Assembly: GCA_902788315.1 (NCBI GenBank)
Contig: CADAJS010000008.1
Location: 1 to 64,000, forward strand
DNA: 64,000 bases
Source: an uncultured Bacteroidales bacterium
GTDB lineage: Bacteria; Bacteroidota; Bacteroidia; Bacteroidales; Bacteroidaceae
Reading direction: 5' to 3'
The notes under the pieces: generated by a model
Database searches by the model: none
What the model was told of the DNA's origin: nothing
Seen by the model: only the letters and a program-made list of their open reading frames with translations
Shown here: positions 59,737 through 64,000 of the stretch, one piece after another
Position numbering within the stretch: the first letter of the stretch is position 1
Layout of the letters: the number at the start of each line of letters is the position of its first letter
Program-made: the position numbers and the translations under genes

Positions 59737-59909
59737 AAGAGAAATATGAAGCACCCAACCTTCAGGTGGTGCATGTGAATGTGAAGCACATTGTTGCCGT
59801 GTCGCAGATTGGCGAGGGCACAGGCGGATTTGATGTGAAGCATTTTAACGGCGAACTGGCGGGCGATGCAGCCCTGAAGCAGCGCAACCTCTGGGAGGAG
59901 GAATGGTAA
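59733..59909 (+). CDS. 58-residue translationally coupled peptide
   Basis: ATG 59733 overlaps the stop of the repeat protein (ATGA), and TAA is at 59907-59909. The peptide starts MKEKYEAPNLQVVHVNVKHI and ends NLWEEEW. It has no signal peptide and no membrane helix. Short Bacteroidales proteins opening K-YEAP--QVV are common next to secreted repeat proteins, but I know no assigned function. Coupling supports expression with the upstream gene. A terminator follows at 59999-60030. Confidence 0.65.
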   Translation: MKEKYEAPNLQVVHVNVKHIVAVSQIGEGTGGFDVKHFNGELAGDAALKQRNLWEEEW

Positions 59910-59998
59910 GCCCCCCCTTTAGGGGGAGTTGTTTCCCAATCGCTGACGACTGATTCGCGATTGCCCTTTAGTCTCAAACGATTCCCGAAACATGTAGC

Positions 59999-60030
59999 AG
60001 GGTCAGCAGGACATCGGTCTTGCTGACCCT
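59999..60030 (+). terminator. terminator after repeat-protein operon
   Basis: AGGGTCAGCA (59999-60008) pairs with TGCTGACCCT (60021-60030) around 12 nt, followed by TACTTTATA. Confidence 0.75.
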
Positions 60031-60060
60031 TACTTTATACCTATTGCTTATCCCGAGCGT

Positions 60061-60129
60061 CAATCCCCAAAGTCTGGCCTGAATATCATCAAGGACCGGC
60101 AGGGAGTGAGCAAGGTGAAGGTGAAATAA
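60061..60129 (+). pseudogene. orphan C-terminal sorting-tail fragment
   Basis: An in-frame stretch of 22 codons ends SGLNIIKDRQGVSKVKVK and TAA (60127-60129). It matches the last residues of the GH43 fusion protein (GVNIIRSRQGVSKVMRP at 56646), but there is no start codon or gene body before it and it lies behind a terminator. It is best read as the remnant of a lost secreted-protein gene. Confidence 0.6.
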
Positions 60130-60147
60130 TCCGAGGATTCGGGCACC

Positions 60148-60753
60148 TCAAAACTGGAACTCGAGCTGTGGACTCTCGCCCAGCAGGTTGAAAGTGAGGC
60201 GGTGGTAGGGTGTAGTGCCATATTTCCGGATGGCCTCGCGATGGACTGGGGCGGGATATCCCTTGTTGCGGTCCCAATGGTATTGGGGATACTCCTCGTG
60301 CAGGCGCTGCATGCAGTCGTCTCGGTACGTCTTGGCCAAAATACTTGCCGCAGCGATACTCAGGTACTTGCCGTCGCCCTTGATCACAGTGGTGTAGGGC
60401 AGGGAGCCGTAGGGCATGAAGCGGTTGCCATCGACGATGATTTCCTCGGGGCGCAGCGAGAGGGCGTCCAGCGCGCGGTGCATGGCCAGGATGCTGGCCC
60501 GCAGGATGTTTATCTCGTCTATCTCATGATTGTCAACGACGCCCACGGCCCATGCCAGTGCGTCGCGCTGGATAACTTCGCGCAGCTGGTAGCGCCGTTT
60601 CTCGCTGAGCTGCTTGGAGTCGTTGAGCATGTCGTTGTGATAGTCGGGCGGCAGGACTACGGCGGCCGCATACACCGGCCCTGCCAGGCAACCGCGTCCG
60701 GCTTCGTCGCAGCCGGCTTCGATGACACCTTTATGAAGACAGGGGAGCAGCAT
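60148..60753 (-). CDS. rnhB: ribonuclease HII
   Basis: The 201-residue protein has the RNase HII catalytic motif [12 protein letters not shown] (D16, E17), [11 protein letters not shown], the acidic residue in EIIVDGNRF and [14 protein letters not shown]. It removes RNA from RNA-DNA hybrids and misincorporated ribonucleotides. It is last in the suf run, 13 bp after sufS. Confidence 0.95.
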   Translation of the reverse strand: MLLPCLHKGVIEAGCDEAGRGCLAGPVYAAAVVLPPDYHNDMLNDSKQLSEKRRYQLREVIQRDALAWAVGVVDNHEIDEINILRASILAMHRALDALSLRPEEIIVDGNRFMPYGSLPYTTVIKGDGKYLSIAAASILAKTYRDDCMQRLHEEYPQYHWDRNKGYPAPVHREAIRKYGTTPYHRLTFNLLGESPQLEFQF

Positions 60754-60766
60754 GGGGAGAGATGTT

Positions 60767-61978
60767 TCAGAACATTTTCATCACACGGAAGATGCCATCT
60801 ACGAGCGCGTCCACCTCCTCGCGGGTATTGTAGAAGCTGAAGGAGGCACGCACCGTGCCCTCGATGCCCAGACGGTGCATGAGCGGCTCGGCACAGTGGT
60901 GGCCTGTGCGCACGGCGATGCCCAGACGGTCGAGCAACGTGCCCATATCGAGATGGTGGATATGGCCCACGAGGAAGCTGATGACGGCCTCGCGCTCCTG
61001 CCGTGGACCGAAGATGCGCATGCCAGGAATCTCTCCGAGACGCTGCAGGGCATACTGCGTCAGTTCGTGTTCATAGTCGCGGATGCGGTCCATTCCCAGC
61101 GCGGTGACATAGTCGAGTGCCTTCGCCAGCCCGGTCACAGCCACATAGTCGGGCGTGCCGGCCTCAAACTTGTAGGGCAGGTCGTTGAAGGTGGTGCGGT
61201 CGAAGGAGACGCTCTTGATCATCTCGCCTCCGCCCATATAGGGAGGCATCTGCTCCAGCCAGTTTTCCTTACCGTAGAGCACTCCGATGCCGGTGGGGCC
61301 ATAGATCTTGTGTCCGCTGAAGGCGAAGAAGTCGCAGTCCATTGCTTGCACGTCCACGGTCATGTGAGGGGCGCTCTGTGCTCCGTCTATGAGCACGGGC
61401 ACTCCGTGGGCGTGGGCGATGCGGATGATGTCCTGGACGGGGTTGATGGTGCCCAGCACGTTGCTGACATGGGTAACGGAGACGAGGCGGGTGTGCTCGG
61501 TGAAGAGCTGTTCGTAGGCCTCCATCTGCAGGTGTCCGTCGTCAGTGATAGGGATGACTCTCAGACCGATGCCTAAGCGCTCGCGCAGCAGCTGCCAGGG
61601 AACGATGTTCGAGTGGTGCTCCATCTCGCTCACGATGACCTCGTCGCCCTCGTGCATGAATGCCTGACCGAAGGATGAGGCCACCAGGTTGATGCTCTCG
61701 GTGGTGCCGCGTGTGAATATGATCTCGCTGGTGGAACGTGCATTCAGGAAACGTCGCACGGTCTCGCGCCCAGCCTCCTGCAGGTCGGTGGCCTGCTGGG
61801 AGAGGAAGTGCACGCCGCGATGCACATTGGCGTTCACATTGTAGTACTCGTTCCTCATGGCCTCCACCACCATGCGCGGCTTCTGCGTGGTGGCGGCGTT
61901 GTCCAGATATACCAGCGGGTACTTATTATATAATGTACGCGCGAGGATGGGGAAATCACATCTCAGTCCAGATTCCAT
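60767..61978 (-). CDS. sufS: cysteine desulfurase SufS
   Basis: The 403-residue PLP enzyme is of the group II (SufS/CsdB) type. The PLP lysine is K224 ([11 protein letters not shown]) and the catalytic cysteine C362 ([11 protein letters not shown]), with DNAATTQKP at the start. It supplies sulfur for Fe-S clusters. Group II membership is seen from length and the RTGHHCAEP motif. It lies in sufC-sufD-sufS order, 10 bp after sufD; no sufE/sufU is in the window. Confidence 0.95.
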   Translation of the reverse strand: MESGLRCDFPILARTLYNKYPLVYLDNAATTQKPRMVVEAMRNEYYNVNANVHRGVHFLSQQATDLQEAGRETVRRFLNARSTSEIIFTRGTTESINLVASSFGQAFMHEGDEVIVSEMEHHSNIVPWQLLRERLGIGLRVIPITDDGHLQMEAYEQLFTEHTRLVSVTHVSNVLGTINPVQDIIRIAHAHGVPVLIDGAQSAPHMTVDVQAMDCDFFAFSGHKIYGPTGIGVLYGKENWLEQMPPYMGGGEMIKSVSFDRTTFNDLPYKFEAGTPDYVAVTGLAKALDYVTALGMDRIRDYEHELTQYALQRLGEIPGMRIFGPRQEREAVISFLVGHIHHLDMGTLLDRLGIAVRTGHHCAEPLMHRLGIEGTVRASFSFYNTREEVDALVDGIFRVMKMF

Positions 61979-61988
61979 AGTTCATAGT

Positions 61989-63362
61989 TCATTGTTGACG
62001 TTCACCTCCACACTTCATATTGTCGCCGCACCCGGCACAGCGTCCCAGTTCGCCCCGGAAGCGCTTCTCTACGAGATAGTGTAGGCGGTCGCGCAGGGCA
62101 GGGAGGTGGATGCTGTCGATAACCTCGCCCACGAAAGCAAACTTGAGCAGGAGGCGTGCCTCGTCCTCGGGCACTCCGCGCTGACGCATGTAGAAGAGGG
62201 CCGCGTCATTCAGCTGTCCCACGGTGCTGCCGTGGCTACACTTGACGTCGTCGGCATAGATCTCAAGCATCGGTTGCGTGTACATGCGGGCGGTGCGGGT
62301 GGCACAGAGGTTGGCGTTTGTCTCCTGCGAGGTGGTCTTCTGCGCTCCCTCCCTCACCAGCACTCGGCCTGCAAAGGCCCCTACGGCGCTGCCGTCGAGC
62401 ACATACTTGTACAGCTCTGTGCTCTGGCAGTTAGGGGCACGATGGTCGATGAGCGTATTGTTGTCGGCATGCTGTTCTCCGTCGGCAATCACGGCTCCGA
62501 TGAGGCGTGCTTCGCCATTCTCGCCGCTCAGAGTGACGTCTGTACGGTTGCGCGTCAGGCCACAGCCCAGGGTGATGCTTCCCAGCGTGGCGGTGCTGCA
62601 GGCCGACAGGTCCACGTAGGTGTTGCTGAAGCGATGATTCTGCGAGTGGGTCTCTTCCAGCTCGTAGCATTCCAGATGGGCATTCTCGCCCACGAATGTC
62701 TCCACTACCTGAGTGGTGAGGAAGGCATGGTCGTCCATGGCGTGGTCGCATATCAAGAGCTGCAGCTGCGCTCCTTCCTCCAGGACGACGAGCGTGCGGC
62801 GGTTGGCCATCAGCGGTACGTCGGCCCGCAGGATGTTTACCACCTGAATGGGGCGTGGTACAGCGAGGTTGCGGGGTACGTAGATGAACAGCCCGTCCTG
62901 AGCCAGCATGGTGTTCAGGGCGTTGATGGCGTCCTTGCTGCTTCGCGCCAGACGTCCGTAATAGGGTTCCACCAGCTGTGGTCTCTCCCGGGCCACACGC
63001 GAGAGCGAGTCGATGATCACGCCCTCGGGCAGCGAGGGACGCTTGACCGTTTCGTCGTCGTAGAAGCGATCATTTACGACAAAGTAGAGCGAGGTGCTCA
63101 GGTTGGGCACGTCGCAGCGGAATGCCTGATAAGGGTTGACGGGGAAGGCCAGGCCTCGCACATTGACGCCATAGTCCGGGGCGAAGGCCTCGGCCACGTC
63201 TGTATATTTGTATCGTTCCACCTTCTGCGTGGGGAAGCCCATTCGGCAGAAGTCCTCGAAGGCCTGCTCGCGAAGGGCGTTCATGGCCGGCACCGAGTGG
63301 GCCGACAGCGCTTCGTGGTGGGCGGTGAAGAGGTCGATGTATTGTTGTTCGCTGCGCATCAT
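61989..63362 (-). CDS. sufD: Fe-S cluster assembly protein SufD
   Basis: The 457-residue protein has the SufB/SufD right-handed beta-helix core (about 150-400). The region near HADNNTLIDHRAPNCQSTELYKYVLDGSAVGAFAGRVLVREGAQKT and CSHGSTVGQLNDAALFYMRQRGVPEDEARLLL is characteristic. SufD forms the scaffold complex with SufB and SufC. It ends with a short Cys-rich segment (RCAGCGDNMKCGG) after the core, which is unusual and might bind metal. It starts 9 bp after sufC. Confidence 0.94.
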   Translation of the reverse strand: MMRSEQQYIDLFTAHHEALSAHSVPAMNALREQAFEDFCRMGFPTQKVERYKYTDVAEAFAPDYGVNVRGLAFPVNPYQAFRCDVPNLSTSLYFVVNDRFYDDETVKRPSLPEGVIIDSLSRVARERPQLVEPYYGRLARSSKDAINALNTMLAQDGLFIYVPRNLAVPRPIQVVNILRADVPLMANRRTLVVLEEGAQLQLLICDHAMDDHAFLTTQVVETFVGENAHLECYELEETHSQNHRFSNTYVDLSACSTATLGSITLGCGLTRNRTDVTLSGENGEARLIGAVIADGEQHADNNTLIDHRAPNCQSTELYKYVLDGSAVGAFAGRVLVREGAQKTTSQETNANLCATRTARMYTQPMLEIYADDVKCSHGSTVGQLNDAALFYMRQRGVPEDEARLLLKFAFVGEVIDSIHLPALRDRLHYLVEKRFRGELGRCAGCGDNMKCGGERQQ

Positions 63363-63371
63363 GGTCGGGTG

Positions 63372-64000
63372 TCAAATGTGGTCCGTTTTGTCCTCGCCTG
63401 CTTCTGGCTTCAGCCAGTCGAAACCTCGCTGTTCTATCTCGGCTGCCAGCTCGGGCCCAGCTGTCTTGACGATGCGGCCGTCGATGAGCACGTGGACCAC
63501 GTCGGGCCGTATGTAGTCGAGCAGGCGCTGATAGTGTGTGATGACGATGGCGCTTGTCTGCGGTGTGCGCAGTTTGTTGAATCCCTCGGCCACCACGCGC
63601 AGGGCGTCCACGTCCAGTCCCGAGTCGGTCTCGTCCAGAATGCTCAGTGTGGGCTCCAGCATGGCCATCTGGAATATCTCGTTCCGCTTGCGTTCGCCGC
63701 CGCTGAAGCCTTCGTTCACGCTGCGGTTGGCCAGTTTGTTGTCCAGCTCCACAATTTTCCGCTTCTCGCGCATCAGTTTCAGGAAGTCGGCGGCGGGCAA
63801 CGGCTCCAGCCCGTGGTACTTGCGTTTGGCGTTCAGTGCGGCGCGCATGAAGTTCACCATGCTCACGCCCGGGATCTCCACCGGTTGCTGGAACGAGAGG
63901 AAGATGCCCTCGTGGGCTCGCTCCTCTGGTTTCAATGCCAGCAAGTCCTTGCCGTTCCATGTGATGCTGCCCTGTGTGACCTCGTAGGCCGGGTGGCCCA
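63372..64000 (-). CDS. sufC: Fe-S cluster assembly ATPase SufC (5' end outside window)
   Basis: The window holds the C-terminal part of an ABC ATPase on the minus strand; the frame is open to the window edge and the N-terminus with Walker A is missing. Visible are SGGERKRNEIFQMAMLEP (signature motif), LSILDETDSGLDVDALRVV (Walker B and D-loop) and TSAIVITHYQRLL (H-loop), all matching SufC. SufC powers the SufBCD scaffold. sufB is expected beyond the edge. Confidence 0.95.
   Translation of the reverse strand, partial: GHPAYEVTQGSITWNGKDLLALKPEERAHEGIFLSFQQPVEIPGVSMVNFMRAALNAKRKYHGLEPLPAADFLKLMREKRKIVELDNKLANRSVNEGFSGGERKRNEIFQMAMLEPTLSILDETDSGLDVDALRVVAEGFNKLRTPQTSAIVITHYQRLLDYIRPDVVHVLIDGRIVKTAGPELAAEIEQRGFDWLKPEAGEDKTDHI

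Overview
The window comes from a GC-rich member of the Bacteroidales, most likely Prevotellaceae. Three things point there. Promoters are of the Bacteroidetes type (TTTG, 19 bp, TAnnTTTG). The gene content includes an RNase HII/SUF operon, mreBCD-mrdA-rodA, gldH next to a PSP1 protein and holB, a split 5'-nucleotidase and ECF sigma factors. Many secreted enzymes also end in short YDLxGR...GIYIVxGKKV tails. No rRNA, tRNA, transposase, phage module, CRISPR array or SusC/SusD pair was found. Species cannot be named from the sequence alone.

Layout. 1-0.6 kb: two tiny membrane-type ORFs and short repeats. 0.6-6.8 kb (minus strand): a GH88-DUF2264 fusion, a GH128-like glucanase, a 2[4Fe-4S] ferredoxin and a 5'-nucleotidase split into two genes. 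7-15.2 kb (plus): rplS with a structured leader, an outer-membrane-type protein, an IMP-cyclohydrolase-only PurH, then mreB-mreC-mreD-mrdA-rodA for cell-wall elongation. 15.3-21.3 kb (minus): gldH, a RicT/PSP1 protein, holB, metF, and a flotillin/NfeD pair. 21.4-29 kb (plus): Nudix hydrolase, topA, aroK, speA, argB, and an ECF sigma factor with its partner. 29.5-44.6 kb: a VanX-type dipeptidase, then a carbohydrate block (clan GH-A-like enzyme, GH29 fucosidase, thioredoxin-like lipoprotein, sugar isomerase, GH106-type rhamnosidase, AraC regulator, a second putative glycosidase), then gpmI, ung and a DUF3109 protein. 44.8-60 kb is accessory: a run of secreted proteins with shared N-terminal and C-terminal modules (including a GxGYxYP protein and a calpain-like protease), alkaline phosphatase, an AraC regulator, an alpha/beta hydrolase, a GH43 enzyme fused to a seven-repeat FG-GAP propeller, a beta-helix protein, a tandem-repeat protein and a coupled 58-residue peptide. 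60-64 kb (minus): sufC-sufD-sufS-rnhB.

How the genes work together. Housekeeping operons (wall elongation, SUF cluster assembly, DNA metabolism) alternate with secreted carbohydrate- and phosphate-scavenging enzymes. The GH106 gene and an AraC regulator are divergent, which suggests local control. The enzymes lack a SusCD transporter here, so they look like satellite loci of a glycan-degrading lifestyle.

Most interesting signals. (i) Five intergenic arrays (8.49, 19.12, 29.37, 41.42 and 53.68 kb) each carry four small dyads at a 22-bp period. Arm sequences differ between arrays while symmetry is largely kept. (ii) A promoter cassette recurs in several places, with an almost fixed spacer; in two copies an inverted repeat overlaps the -33 box and its arms co-vary. 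(iii) A leader of about 360 nt ahead of the beta-helix gene contains a compact multi-stem RNA ending in a T run.
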